Below are positions 24,399-33,186 of a DNA stretch of 64,000 bases, one piece after another. This DNA is from Corynebacterium frankenforstense DSM 45800 (GTDB lineage Bacteria > Actinomycetota > Actinomycetes > Mycobacteriales > Mycobacteriaceae): assembly GCF_001941485.1 (NCBI RefSeq), contig NZ_CP009247.1:1860001-1924000 (forward strand). Direction: 5' to 3'. Below the pieces are notes generated by a model. The model saw nothing but the letters and a program-made list of their open reading frames with translations. It was not told where the DNA came from and searched no databases. Within the stretch, counting starts at the first letter, position 1. Each line of letters begins with the position of its first letter. The translations under genes and the position numbers were made by a program.

Positions 24399-26000
24399 CT
24401 AACCCAGGGTGCGGGTGCGCCACCAGACGAAGGCGCCCAACGCGGAGAGCGCGACGATGCCGAGGGAACCGGCGATCAGGGACCAGTCGGACGCGCCCAT
24501 CATGACCTCGGACTCGGCCTGCGGGGCGACGTTCTTCTCGGCCGCGCCGTCCTGTGCCTCGTCGGGGAACTGCACGCCGTTCCAGCCGACGAGCTTGTCG
24601 TCCTCGTTGACCAGGGCGAACTTGTGCACGCCCGGCCCCAGGTCCGAGGTGTCGACGCTGATCTGCTTGTTCTTGTCGACCTTCATCCAGCCCAGGCCCT
24701 CCGGGGCCTTGTCGTCGCTGAAGACGTAGACGTAGAGCCAGTCGCCGGCCTCGGCCTCCGGGACGGTCAGCAGCATCCGGTCGCCCTCGAGGGCGCCCTT
24801 GACGCCGTGGGCGTTGGAGCTCTTGAGCTCGTCGGTGGTCTCGACCGGGTTCTTCGCGGCCTTCTCCGGCTTGGAGCCGGCCTTCTCGGCCTTGGTCGAC
24901 TTGCCGGACTTCGCCTTCGTCGCCTTGGCGGACTTACCGGACTTGCCCGACTTACCGGAGTTCGAGGACTTGCCCGACTTAGCGGCGGCCTTCGAGCCGG
25001 ATCCCGAGGACTTGGAGCCCGCGCCGCTGGAGGCCGAGCCGTTGGAGTTCGAGCCACCGGAGGCCGGACCGCCCGACGTCGAGCCGCCGGAGGTCGCACG
25101 GGCGCGGCCGGGCTCCGGCTCCTGCGGGTCGGAGCCGCCGGAGGTCGACTCCGCACGGGTCTCGTCACCCGGCGCGTTCGCCGCGGTCGACCTGGAGCTC
25201 TTCGTCGAGTTCGCGGTGGACTCCGGCGACTGGGCCGAGTTGATCTCCTGGCCGAAGTCCACCGCGGTGCCGAACATCTCGAGGATGGCCCCGACGGTGC
25301 CGTCGAGGGTTCCCGGGGTGACCCCACCGTCCTCCCCGGTGGTCGTCGTGGGCGTGGTGGAACCCGGCGCGACGGGGTCGGGGGTGTTCGGCTCCGACTC
25401 ACGGGGGACTTCCGGCAGCTCCTCCGCGGTCACCTCGTGCCAGCCGACCGCCTTTTCCCGCTCGGGGGCCTCGGCGTCCTTGGCCCCCTGCGCGACGAGC
25501 GTGTACTTGCCGGTCTCCGGCAGCTTGTCCGCCGGCAGCCGGATCTCGTTCTTCTCGCCCGCCTGCCACCAGGTGCCGGCCGGCTCAATGCCCTCGCTGT
25601 TCTGTGCAGCCTCGGCCCGCGCAGCCTCGTCCTCGTCACTGAGCACGTTGTGCTCGGGGGCCTTCCCCTCCGCGTCCTTCTCCTCGTCCAGGAAGTAGCT
25701 GAAGGCGACCCAGTCGCCCTTCTCCACGCCGGCGACCTTGACGACGATCTCCGCGGCCGGGGTGTCCTTCTCGACGGTCAGCTCGGGGCGCTCGGTGTCC
25801 GGGCCCTTCCGGAGATCCTCGTACCTGACCGGCTCAGGGGCGGCCGAGGGCTTCCCGGCGTCCTGCGCCCCGGCGCCCACCGCACCGCTGATCTCCTCGG
25901 CCGACACCACGGCGGTCGCGCCGACGCCCGTCGGGGCGGCGATGATCGCGCTCGCCGCGATCACGCCGGCCAGTGTGCGGGACAGGTGCTTACGCGCCAT
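24399..26000 (-). CDS. Secreted, membrane-anchored cell-surface protein with two related domains
   Basis: A 533-residue protein with a signal peptide (about 1-35, ending VVSAEE). A first beta-rich domain lies at about 55-170. A long Ser/Gly/Thr/Pro linker follows, with a Lys-rich stretch of SGKSGKS-type repeats. A second domain lies at about 410-480, and a C-terminal membrane helix (about 508-527) is followed by only WRTRTLG. The two domains share a pattern (GDW with aromatic strands, then a VGW near the end), so they look homologous. There is no LPXTG motif. The ATG at 26000 was chosen for GAAAGG upstream. TAAGAT on the minus strand at 26090-26085 is a likely -10. Function unknown. Confidence 0.75.
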   Translation of the reverse strand: MARKHLSRTLAGVIAASAIIAAPTGVGATAVVSAEEISGAVGAGAQDAGKPSAAPEPVRYEDLRKGPDTERPELTVEKDTPAAEIVVKVAGVEKGDWVAFSYFLDEEKDAEGKAPEHNVLSDEDEAARAEAAQNSEGIEPAGTWWQAGEKNEIRLPADKLPETGKYTLVAQGAKDAEAPEREKAVGWHEVTAEELPEVPRESEPNTPDPVAPGSTTPTTTTGEDGGVTPGTLDGTVGAILEMFGTAVDFGQEINSAQSPESTANSTKSSRSTAANAPGDETRAESTSGGSDPQEPEPGRARATSGGSTSGGPASGGSNSNGSASSGAGSKSSGSGSKAAAKSGKSSNSGKSGKSGKSAKATKAKSGKSTKAEKAGSKPEKAAKNPVETTDELKSSNAHGVKGALEGDRMLLTVPEAEAGDWLYVYVFSDDKAPEGLGWMKVDKNKQISVDTSDLGPGVHKFALVNEDDKLVGWNGVQFPDEAQDGAAEKNVAPQAESEVMMGASDWSLIAGSLGIVALSALGAFVWWRTRTLG

Positions 26001-26235
26001 GGTTTCGGACCTTTCGTTGCGCAGACGGAGGTTCACGGACACGGTCCCCGCAGGGGGACCGCGAAATTCAGTGCCGTGCGCTTATCTTAAATGGTCCGAC
26101 CCGAAATGGCGCGGCCAGAACGAGGAATCATCCACGCGCCCGTGCGAGCAGGACGGGCGCACCCGATGCGCGACCTTTCCGGTTCGCCGGCCCCGGCACC
26201 CCCGCCGTGAGCCCGTCCCGGTACGCGGGCCCGCC

Positions 26236-26784
26236 TCAGTAGGCGGTACGCCCCGGCTGACCGCGCTTGTGCCAGCCGATCCGGGTCTCGAAACCCTCGG
26301 GGTGGCGCAGCTGGGCCACCGCGTCGCCGCACGCCATCCGCAGGCGCGGGTTGGTGACCGGCAGGTGCATCGCCTCGAACCAGCCGACCTCGGTGGACTC
26401 CTCGTCCCCGACCACCGGCTCGGCGTCCTCGGGGACCGAGAGACGCAGGCAGGTGTCCATGTAGCTGGCACGGTCCCCGTTGGGGTACTCGGTGGGCCCG
26501 ACGGCACCGACGCCGAGCAGCGCCTCGACCTTGGCGTCCAGGCCGGTCTCCTCCTTGACCTCGCGGATCGCGGCCACGTCCGGGTCCTCGCCGGGGTCCA
26601 CGATCCCGGTCACCGGCGTCCACTGGCCGTTGTCCGAACGCTTGACCAGCAGGATCTTCGGCGTCGCCCCCAGCGGCGCGCCCGCGGGCACGTCACGCAC
26701 CACGATCGCGGTCACACCGGGCATCCACAGGTGGTCGTGCCCGATCTTCTTGCGCAGCTCCACGACGAAGTCCGGAGTTCCCAT
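26236..26784 (-). CDS. NUDIX hydrolase
   Basis: A 182-residue protein with a complete Nudix box beginning GIVDPGEDPD and continuing AIREVKEETGLD (about 59-81), matching GX5EX7REUXEEXGU. Enzymes with this motif hydrolyse nucleoside diphosphates linked to another group. The first 20 residues (FVVELRKKIGHDHLWMPGV) and the tail WHKRGQPGR resemble a group common in actinobacteria whose substrate is not established. The gene follows the roadblock-like gene after only 6 bp, so it is the third gene of a three-gene operon. Confidence 0.9.
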   Translation of the reverse strand: MGTPDFVVELRKKIGHDHLWMPGVTAIVVRDVPAGAPLGATPKILLVKRSDNGQWTPVTGIVDPGEDPDVAAIREVKEETGLDAKVEALLGVGAVGPTEYPNGDRASYMDTCLRLSVPEDAEPVVGDEESTEVGWFEAMHLPVTNPRLRMACGDAVAQLRHPEGFETRIGWHKRGQPGRTAY

Positions 26785-26790
26785 TCGTGC

Positions 26791-27594
26791 TCAGTCCTCT
26801 TTCTCGCCGCCGGCGCGGTAGTCGGCCAGCCAGCTCTCGAAGTCGAATTTTTCGCCGCGCTGCTCGGTCAGCGGTTCGGGCTCGACGAGCCGCGCGCCGT
26901 CACCGCCCGCAGCAGGCGTGCTCTCCTCCGCCGCAACCTGCGGCGTCGCGTTCCCCTGGGCCTCGCCCGCGGTTCCCCACCCGGAGTTCACCGGCGCCGT
27001 GGATTCAGTCTCGTGTTCTTCCCCCGACGGCTCCTTCGTCGAATCCTCCTCAGTGGGATGCACCTCATCCAGACGCGGGGGCACGGAGAACTCGTAGTCA
27101 CCACCCGGTGCAGGCACGGGTTCCCCCGCCGGCGGGATCTCCCTCCGGTCCCGCGCGGGGGCGGCGGCCAGCTCAGCTTCCGCGGCCTCGGCCAGCGGGG
27201 TCTGCTCGAGGTGCCGGGCGACCACCCAGCGCAGCACCGCGGGGTCCACGGCCGCGGCCTCGACCACCACGCCGAGGGCGACCTCGCGGCCGGCCGGTAC
27301 GACGAGGGTGAGACGGTCGCCGGCACGCACCAGGGCGTCAACCGTCTGCTCCGGCACCTCCGGGGCGCCCGGCTCTGTCCCGACGCGCTCGCCGGCTCCC
27401 GTGCTCAGCGCCACCGACGTCGTCGCCCGTGCCAGGGCGGCCACGGCGTCGGCGGCCGGTTCGGCCTCTCCCCCGCCGGCCAGGCGGGTGGAGCCGGACA
27501 GCTCGACGACGACGGCGCCGATCAGCCCGTCGACATCGGCGGCCAGCCCGCTGAGCAGATCAGCAAGTGCCCCGGTGTCCTTGTGCCGGGCCAT
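26791..27594 (-). CDS. Hypothetical protein with a possible roadblock/LC7-like N-terminal domain
   Basis: A 267-residue protein. The first 140 residues alternate helices and strands (ADLLSGLAADVDGLIGAVVV, then an ALARATTSVAL helix, then DRLTLVVPAGREVALGVVV), a pattern like roadblock/LC7 domains, which often regulate small GTPases. This is a judgement from pattern, not a motif match. Residues 150-245 are acidic and disordered, and the end KFDFESWLADYRAGG looks like a short conserved peptide. Its ATG overlaps the TGA of the upstream gene as TGATG, so the two are translationally coupled. The NUDIX gene follows after 6 bp. Confidence 0.6.
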   Translation of the reverse strand: MARHKDTGALADLLSGLAADVDGLIGAVVVELSGSTRLAGGGEAEPAADAVAALARATTSVALSTGAGERVGTEPGAPEVPEQTVDALVRAGDRLTLVVPAGREVALGVVVEAAAVDPAVLRWVVARHLEQTPLAEAAEAELAAAPARDRREIPPAGEPVPAPGGDYEFSVPPRLDEVHPTEEDSTKEPSGEEHETESTAPVNSGWGTAGEAQGNATPQVAAEESTPAAGGDGARLVEPEPLTEQRGEKFDFESWLADYRAGGEKED

Positions 27595-27902
27595 CAGGCG
27601 CGCTCCCCGTCCTCGACCTCGGCCTCGCCGGAGTCGTCGCGGTCCTCACCGCTGACGCGGGCCTCGCCGTCGGCTCCGACGCGGACCTCGCCGTCGGAGC
27701 TGTCCGAGGACTCCGCGGCGCCGGCCTCCCCATCGGCCCCGGACTCCTCAGCGGCCCCGGCGTCCCCCGCGCCCTCCGCGGTCTCCGGGTTCTGCGTCTC
27801 GGGCTCGTCCTGGCCGAGCAGCCCACCGGTCAGCTGCGCCGCGAAGCGCTCCGGGTCGAACTCGGTGAAGTACTCCGGGCCTGCGAATCGTTCCTGCGCC
27901 AT
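27594..27902 (-). CDS. Small acidic hypothetical protein
   Basis: A 102-residue protein. The first 33 residues (MAQERFAGPEYFTEFDPERF and on to GLLGQDEP) look structured and the rest is Glu/Asp/Ala/Gly-rich and probably disordered. I recognise no domain. It is the first gene of an operon with the roadblock-like and NUDIX genes, sharing TGATG with the next gene. Good start context (GAGAGGCGAG upstream of the ATG) and the coupling support it being real. Confidence 0.6.
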   Translation of the reverse strand: MAQERFAGPEYFTEFDPERFAAQLTGGLLGQDEPETQNPETAEGAGDAGAAEESGADGEAGAAESSDSSDGEVRVGADGEARVSGEDRDDSGEAEVEDGERA

Positions 27903-28082
27903 GGTCTCGCCTCTCCTCTTCGCTTGACGTCGGCCGCGTCGCGGCGGCCTTCAGGCAGCCCACCCTACCGGGGCGCGCGCCCGCCCACGCGGGCTTCGCG
28001 GACCCCGCAGGCAGCGGCGCTACGGGCCCGCCGCGCCCCGCAGCGGGTCCACCGACCCGCCCGGACGCCGCCTGCCCTGCCG

Positions 28083-29525
28083 CTACCGCGCGTCGTGGGC
28101 GGCGATCGAGTCCTCGATGAACTTCTTGACGGCCTCGGCGTCGTTGGGCATGTCGGTGACGTGCCGCCCGGCGTCCATGATCCCGGCGAAACGCTCCGGC
28201 ACCTCGGGCTCGAGCCCGGTGGCCTCGCGGATCGTCTCGGAGAACTTCACCGGCAGCGCCGTCTCCAGGCACACGATCGGCGAGTCGATCTCGTCGCGCA
28301 GCCCGCGGGCGACGTGCACGCCGTCGGCGGTGTGCGGGTCCAGCATCACGCCCAGCTTCTCGTGGGTCTCGCGGATGGTCGCCAGGCGGTCGGCGTGCGT
28401 GGAGGAACCCGACGCAAACCCGTACTCGTCCGCCGCGCGGCGCACCGCGGCGTCGTCAAGCTCGAAGCCGCCCTCGCGCACACGTCGCCCGAACAGCTCG
28501 GCGGTGAGCCCGGCGTCGCGGCCGTTCAAGTCGAAGATGAAGCGCTCGAAGTTGGACGCGCGCGAGATGTCCATCGACGGACTCGAGGTCGCCTGCGTCT
28601 CCGCCGAGGAGCGCGGGCGGTAGCGGCCGGTGCGGAAGAACTCGTCGAGGACGTCGTTCTCGTTGGTCGCCACGATCAGGCGGTCGATCGGCAGGCCCAT
28701 CTGGCGGGCGATGTGACCGGCGCAGATGTCGCCGAAGTTGCCGGTGGGCACGCAGAAGGAGACCTTCTGGCCGGGGCCGTCGGTGAGCTTGAGCCAGCAG
28801 GAGAAGTAGTAGACCACCTGGGCCATCAGGCGCGCCCAGTTGATGGAGTTGACCGCGCCGATGTGGTGACGGGCCTTGAAGTCGGCGTCCGCCGAGACGG
28901 CCTTGACCACGTCCTGGCAGTCGTCGAAGACGCCGTCGAGGGCGATGTTGAAGATGTTCGGGTCGTCCAGGCCGAACATCTGCGCCTGCTGGAAGGGGGT
29001 CATCCGCCCGGCCGGGGTGAGCATGAAGACGCGGATCCCGGTGCGCCCGCGCATGGCGTACTCGGCGGACGAGCCGGTGTCGCCGGAGGTGGCGCCCAAA
29101 ATATTCAGCGTCGTCTCGCGGCGGGCCAGCTCGTACTCGAAGAGCTCGCCGAGCAGCTGCATGGCCATGTCCTTGAACGCCGCCGTGGGGCCCTGGGAGA
29201 GGTGGCCGAGGTGCACGCCGTCGTCGAGCGGGGTGACCGGCACGATCTCCTCGTCGTCGAAGACGGGGGTGCGGTAGGCCCGCGCGGTGATGGCCTCGAT
29301 GTCGGCGGCCGGGATGTCGTCGACGAAGAGCTTGAGGATCTCCGCGGCCAGCGCCGCGTAGCCGTCCCCGGTGAGCAGGGCGCGCCACTTCTCCAGCGTC
29401 TCCGCGTCCACCTGCGGGTACTCGGCCGGCAGGTAGAGGCCGCCGTCCGGGGCCAGGCCGCCGAGCAGGATGTCGGTGAAGGTCGCGGGGGTGCGGGAGG
29501 CGTCACGCGTGGAGATGTATTTCAC
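28083..29525 (-). CDS. thrC: Threonine synthase
   Basis: A 480-residue PLP enzyme that converts O-phosphohomoserine to threonine, the last step of threonine synthesis. It is of the longer fungal/proteobacterial-type class, starting KYISTRDAS. The PLP-lysine block GPTAAFKDMAMQLLG, the glycine-rich phosphate loop region ATSGDTGSSAEYAM and the VPTGNFGD segment are present. The GTG at 29525 was chosen because the protein then begins exactly where family members do; the longer frame upstream has no homology. Length matches C. glutamicum ThrC (481). Confidence 0.95.
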   Translation of the reverse strand: MKYISTRDASRTPATFTDILLGGLAPDGGLYLPAEYPQVDAETLEKWRALLTGDGYAALAAEILKLFVDDIPAADIEAITARAYRTPVFDDEEIVPVTPLDDGVHLGHLSQGPTAAFKDMAMQLLGELFEYELARRETTLNILGATSGDTGSSAEYAMRGRTGIRVFMLTPAGRMTPFQQAQMFGLDDPNIFNIALDGVFDDCQDVVKAVSADADFKARHHIGAVNSINWARLMAQVVYYFSCWLKLTDGPGQKVSFCVPTGNFGDICAGHIARQMGLPIDRLIVATNENDVLDEFFRTGRYRPRSSAETQATSSPSMDISRASNFERFIFDLNGRDAGLTAELFGRRVREGGFELDDAAVRRAADEYGFASGSSTHADRLATIRETHEKLGVMLDPHTADGVHVARGLRDEIDSPIVCLETALPVKFSETIREATGLEPEVPERFAGIMDAGRHVTDMPNDAEAVKKFIEDSIAAHDAR

Positions 29526-29727
29526 GTCACCGAGTCTAGTGGTTCGCCGCGACGGCACCCCTAGGCGGGCGGCGCGGTGAAGGCGCAACGTGGGGACCGT
29601 TCCGTAGCCCGTTCGCCCGGATAAGCACCACCCTCTACACTCCTACTCAGTCTGTTTTCAACGAGATGACAGCTGTTGTGCCCCGCGACGGCACAGACGC
29701 GCGAAGACGACCTCGAAAGGACTCGAT

Positions 29728-30654
29728 ATGAGCGTAAGCAACAACATCAAGCTCGCCCCCGGCGAGCAGGGCCTGTACGCCCGGGACTTCCGCCCCAACC
29801 TCCTGTTTTACTGGCTGAGGTCGACCATGCTGGTGACCAACAAGCGCCTGCTGATCAAGGCCCCGAACTCCTTCCTCGGGATCATCCCGATGGGCTTCCA
29901 GGAGCGTTCGATGCCCATCGGTGCCATCGCCGGCACCACCACCAGCAGGACGGTCAAGGTCGGTCCCCTGCTCCTCTTCGCGTTCGTCGCCGTGTGCTTC
30001 CTCTTCGGCTCCATCAACATGTTCGAGGAGTCCGTGGGCGCCGCCCTGATGATGCTGCTGCTCGCCCTCATCTTCGGCTTCCTGTCCGCCAACAGCGTGC
30101 TCTCCTCGCTGGAGATCACCAACAACGGCGGCGGCACCACCGAGGCGACCGTCTCCTTCGTCGAGGCCTCCACCCTGGAGGAGTTCCGCGAGAAGGCCAA
30201 CGAGATCATCTACTCCGCCTCCGCGGGCGGTCAGTCTTGGGACATGGCCTACGGCAGCAACACCGAGGGCTTCCAGAACCGCATCGGCGCCGCCGGCGGC
30301 GCCAGCCAGTACAACCCGCAGGGTGGATTCACCCAGCAGCAGTTCGGCGGCCCGCAGTTCGGCGGTCAGCCGTACGGCGGCCCGCAGGGCCAGTACGGCA
30401 ACCCGCAGGCGCAGTTCGGCGGCCCGCAGGGCCAGCCGTACGGTGGCCAGCAGTACGGCAACCCTCAGGCCCAGTACGGCGGCCAGCAGTACGGCGCCCC
30501 GCAGGGCCAGTACGGCGCCCCGCAGGGCCAGCAGGGCGGCCAGTACGGCTTCTACGAGCAGCCGCAGCAGCGCGGCGGCTCCGACGCCAAGCCGGTCTCC
30601 GGTGAGGTCGCCGAGGGCGACGACAAGGGGACCTCGGACCACAACGCCCAGTAG
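29728..30654 (+). CDS. Membrane protein with PH-like domain and Tyr/Gly/Gln-rich tail
   Basis: A 308-residue protein. Residues 1-78 (APGEQGLYARD, STMLVTNKRLLIK) resemble the start of bacterial PH-like domains, with a membrane hairpin inserted (about 78-97 and 103-122). Strands then resume (SLEITNNGG, TVSFVEASTLEEFREKANEII). From about 192 to 285 the chain is a low-complexity tail of QYGG, QYGNPQ and QFGGPQ units. The PH-like call is tentative. A TACACT hexamer (29636-29641) is a possible -10 and GAAAGG precedes the ATG. It is convergent with the kinase/J-like cluster and separated from it by a palindromic terminator; its tail resembles the tracts in two J-like proteins. Confidence 0.7.
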   Translation: MSVSNNIKLAPGEQGLYARDFRPNLLFYWLRSTMLVTNKRLLIKAPNSFLGIIPMGFQERSMPIGAIAGTTTSRTVKVGPLLLFAFVAVCFLFGSINMFEESVGAALMMLLLALIFGFLSANSVLSSLEITNNGGGTTEATVSFVEASTLEEFREKANEIIYSASAGGQSWDMAYGSNTEGFQNRIGAAGGASQYNPQGGFTQQQFGGPQFGGQPYGGPQGQYGNPQAQFGGPQGQPYGGQQYGNPQAQYGGQQYGAPQGQYGAPQGQQGGQYGFYEQPQQRGGSDAKPVSGEVAEGDDKGTSDHNAQ

Positions 30655-30739
30655 TCATCTGCAGGCCCCGGACCGGGCCGTCGCCTGAGCCGCCCGGCAC
30701 ACGTCCGGGGGCCGGGCCCGGCCCAGCGCCTGCCGGAAA

Positions 30740-30783
30740 GACGCCGACACCCCGCACCGGATCCGGTGCGGGGTGTCGGCGTC
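30740..30783. terminator. 44 bp perfect palindrome, bidirectional terminator
   Basis: Bases 30740-30761 are exactly the reverse complement of 30762-30783, a 22-base perfect arm with no spacer. It ends two convergent genes, 14 bp from the end of the FHA gene, and GTCTCTGTGTC follows on the plus strand. Confidence 0.85.
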
Positions 30784-30796
30784 TCTGTGTCCCGGG

Positions 30797-31483
30797 CTAG
30801 CTGAGGTAGCCCATCTCGTAGGCGTAGCGCGCCAGCGAGATGCGGTAGGGCTTGGGCATCGGCGGACCGGACTTCTCGATGCTGCGGCACAGGTAGTCGA
30901 TCTTGGAGTTGACCTTCTTCTCCGTCCAGCCGAGCTGCCGGGCGACGGTGGCCACGTCCGGGATGGCGGAGTCGTCCGTGCCGGGCTGGCGCGCCAGGGG
31001 CGCGGCCAGCGCCTGCATCAGTTTGAGCTGCTCTTGGTTGGGCACGTGCTTGCCGACGGTCGCGGTGGCCGTGTCCGGCGTGTACGTGGAGCGGGGGCCG
31101 TGGACACCGGGGGTGTAGACGTCGACGTGCAGCTCGTAGGTGCGCTCCGAGGTGGAGAAGACGATGGCGGAGGCGCCGGGGGCCAACGGGGTCTGCGCGC
31201 CCGGGCCCAGGTCGGTGCGCGCGAAGCTGCCGCGGCTGCGCGGCTCGATGTCCACGGGCACGCGGCTGCCGACGTTCTTGACCATCCACTGGTTCGCACT
31301 GCACCAGAAGTGCAGCAGGCGACGGTGCAGGAACTGGTCGTCCTCACCGACGACGAAGTTGCCGGCACGCCCGACGATGAGTTCCTGCGGCGCCTCGACG
31401 ACCGTGGACTGGCCGATCAGGTCATCGAGTCGCAGCAGCGGAGAGCCGGCGCTCTCCGTGCCGGCGGGCTGGCTGCTCAGCAT
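30797..31483 (-). CDS. FHA-domain protein with C-terminal helix-turn-helix-like region
   Basis: A 228-residue protein. The N-terminal half shows an FHA pattern: ELIVGRAGNFVV (GR at 38-39), then DDQFLHRRLLHFW where a Ser-x-x-His is usual, then NQWMVKNVGS. FHA domains bind phosphothreonine. The C-terminal part (about 150-228) contains DVATVARQLGWTEKKVNSKIDYL, which looks like a helix-turn-helix. Its ATG lies inside the last codons of the kinase gene (ATGCTGA), so it is translationally coupled to the kinase and probably reads its output. Whether it binds DNA is inferred. Confidence 0.8.
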   Translation of the reverse strand: MLSSQPAGTESAGSPLLRLDDLIGQSTVVEAPQELIVGRAGNFVVGEDDQFLHRRLLHFWCSANQWMVKNVGSRVPVDIEPRSRGSFARTDLGPGAQTPLAPGASAIVFSTSERTYELHVDVYTPGVHGPRSTYTPDTATATVGKHVPNQEQLKLMQALAAPLARQPGTDDSAIPDVATVARQLGWTEKKVNSKIDYLCRSIEKSGPPMPKPYRISLARYAYEMGYLS

Positions 31484-33129
31484 ATGGGGATCCTGTTCTT
31501 CATCGAGTCGGCTCGGTCACCCCACACCATAGCCAGGAAGCGGGAGCGCTCCGCACCCGGCAGCATCACGTACGCGCTGCCGTCGGTGGTGTCGACGTCG
31601 ACCACGTCGACGGTGCACTGGTCGTTGCCCAGCTGCACGGCCTCGCCCTCGACGTAGCGGTCGCGGGTGTTCTGGTCGCCGTAGTCGGCCAGGGTGACGC
31701 CGAGCCCGTCGCCGGAGCAGACGATCTTCGCGGCCTGCCCCTCGTCCGGGGCGGCGCTGTGGCAGCTGACCTCGGACCAGTCGCCGCGGCCCTCGCGTTC
31801 GCCGGTGATGTTGTCGAAGGCGGCGGCCACGGAGCGGTCCTGCCCGGACCACTTCGGGTGCGAGAGGACCCACCAGGCGCCGACGCCGCCGGCGGCCAGC
31901 ACCGCCACCGCGGCGATGCCGGCGATGATTCCGGCGCCGCTCCTGCGCCGCGGCTGGCCGACGGCCTGGGCGGTGCCGGTGAATGCCGCGGGCGCGGTCG
32001 GCGCGGGTCGGGTGCCCGGGGCGACGGCGGGCTCGATGCGGGTGGGCACGTCGTGCTGGGGCGGGTAGGCACGCGGGCTGCGCGAGCGGCGCTGGCCGGC
32101 GGAGTCGCCGCCCTGGGCGCCGGCGCGGGCCAGGTTGTCGATGAACTCGACGGCGCTGCTGTAGCGCCGGGCCGGGACCTGGGAGAGCGCGCGCTCGAGG
32201 ACGCCGCGGACGGCCTCGCGGTGGGGCTCCTCCTTCTCGGCGAAGCGCAGCTCCGAGATGTCCGGGAAGCTGCGGTCGTAGAGCCACTGCGACTGGGTCA
32301 TGGTGTCCTTGAGCTGCACCAGGGTGAGCATCTCGAAGGCGATGAGCGCCAGCGCGTAGTTGTCCGTGTTCGCCGAGGGCTGCGGGTGGATGACCCCCTG
32401 GCGGCCGGCCTCCTTGCCCGGGTAGAGCTCGGGCGCCAGGTAGCCATCGGTGCCGATGATCGCGGAGAGCTGGGTGACCCGGGTCGACTCCGGGGTCAGG
32501 CTGATGCCGAAGTCGGTGAGCATGCTGGCCACGTCGCGCCCGCGGCCGCCGGGGATGAGGATGTTGCCCGGCTTGACGTCGCGGTGGATCACCGGCGGGC
32601 TGATCCGGGTGTGGATGTGGTCCAGGGCGCCGGCGATGGGGCGCAGCAGCCGCACCGTCTCGGCGACGGTGAACGGCGAGTCCCACTCCTTGCGGCTGCG
32701 GATCTGGTCGTTGAGGTTGGTGCCCGGGATGTACTCCATGGTGAAGTACGCCTCGCCGTGCGGGGTCACGCCGCCGTCGTAGATGTCGACGACCGCGGAG
32801 TGGTTGATCTTGGCCAGCGTGCGCATCTCCTGCTGGAAGCGGCGCCGGTTCTCATCGTCGGAGCCGACCTCCTCGATCAGCCGCTTGACGGCGACCTTGC
32901 GGTCGAGGTTCTCGTCGCGGCCGAGGTAGATGCGGCCCATGCCGCCTTCGCCGATCTTGTCCAGGATGACCGTGCCGCGCTCGCGCAGGTCACGGGCGAA
33001 CTGGTCCTCGGGCGGGGTGACGGGCCCCTGCACGGTCGGCGGGGCGTCCTGGGCCGGCGTGGTGTTGTGCCACTCGTCGGGTCCGCCGTCCTCGGCCTGC
33101 GGCCCGCGGCCCCATCCCTGCTGACTCAT
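31477..33129 (-). CDS. Transmembrane serine/threonine protein kinase
   Basis: A 550-residue Hanks-type kinase. The kinase domain (about 53-335) has the glycine loop IGEGGMG (59-65), the ATP lysine K82, HRDVKPGN (182-189), DFG (206-208) and APEL (232-235). All catalytic residues are present. A Pro/Arg-rich juxtamembrane segment, one membrane helix (about 399-423) and an extracellular domain of about 125 residues follow; the latter has two cysteines that could form a disulfide and no PASTA repeats. Activation loop threonines/serines lie at 212-223. It sits downstream of five J-like membrane proteins and overlaps the FHA gene by 7 bp. It is not PknA, PknB, PknG or PknL by architecture or neighbours. 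Confidence 0.93.
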   Translation of the reverse strand: MSQQGWGRGPQAEDGGPDEWHNTTPAQDAPPTVQGPVTPPEDQFARDLRERGTVILDKIGEGGMGRIYLGRDENLDRKVAVKRLIEEVGSDDENRRRFQQEMRTLAKINHSAVVDIYDGGVTPHGEAYFTMEYIPGTNLNDQIRSRKEWDSPFTVAETVRLLRPIAGALDHIHTRISPPVIHRDVKPGNILIPGGRGRDVASMLTDFGISLTPESTRVTQLSAIIGTDGYLAPELYPGKEAGRQGVIHPQPSANTDNYALALIAFEMLTLVQLKDTMTQSQWLYDRSFPDISELRFAEKEEPHREAVRGVLERALSQVPARRYSSAVEFIDNLARAGAQGGDSAGQRRSRSPRAYPPQHDVPTRIEPAVAPGTRPAPTAPAAFTGTAQAVGQPRRRSGAGIIAGIAAVAVLAAGGVGAWWVLSHPKWSGQDRSVAAAFDNITGEREGRGDWSEVSCHSAAPDEGQAAKIVCSGDGLGVTLADYGDQNTRDRYVEGEAVQLGNDQCTVDVVDVDTTDGSAYVMLPGAERSRFLAMVWGDRADSMKNRIPIC

Positions 33130-33186
33130 GCTTCCTTCTCTGTCCTTCCGCGGGCGGCGTCGCCGGCCCGCCGTCGTCGCGTGACT

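Noticed and set aside
24399..26000. LPXTG sortase-anchored protein
   Set aside because: No LPXTG-like motif precedes the C-terminal helix; the tail after the helix is only WRTRTLG.
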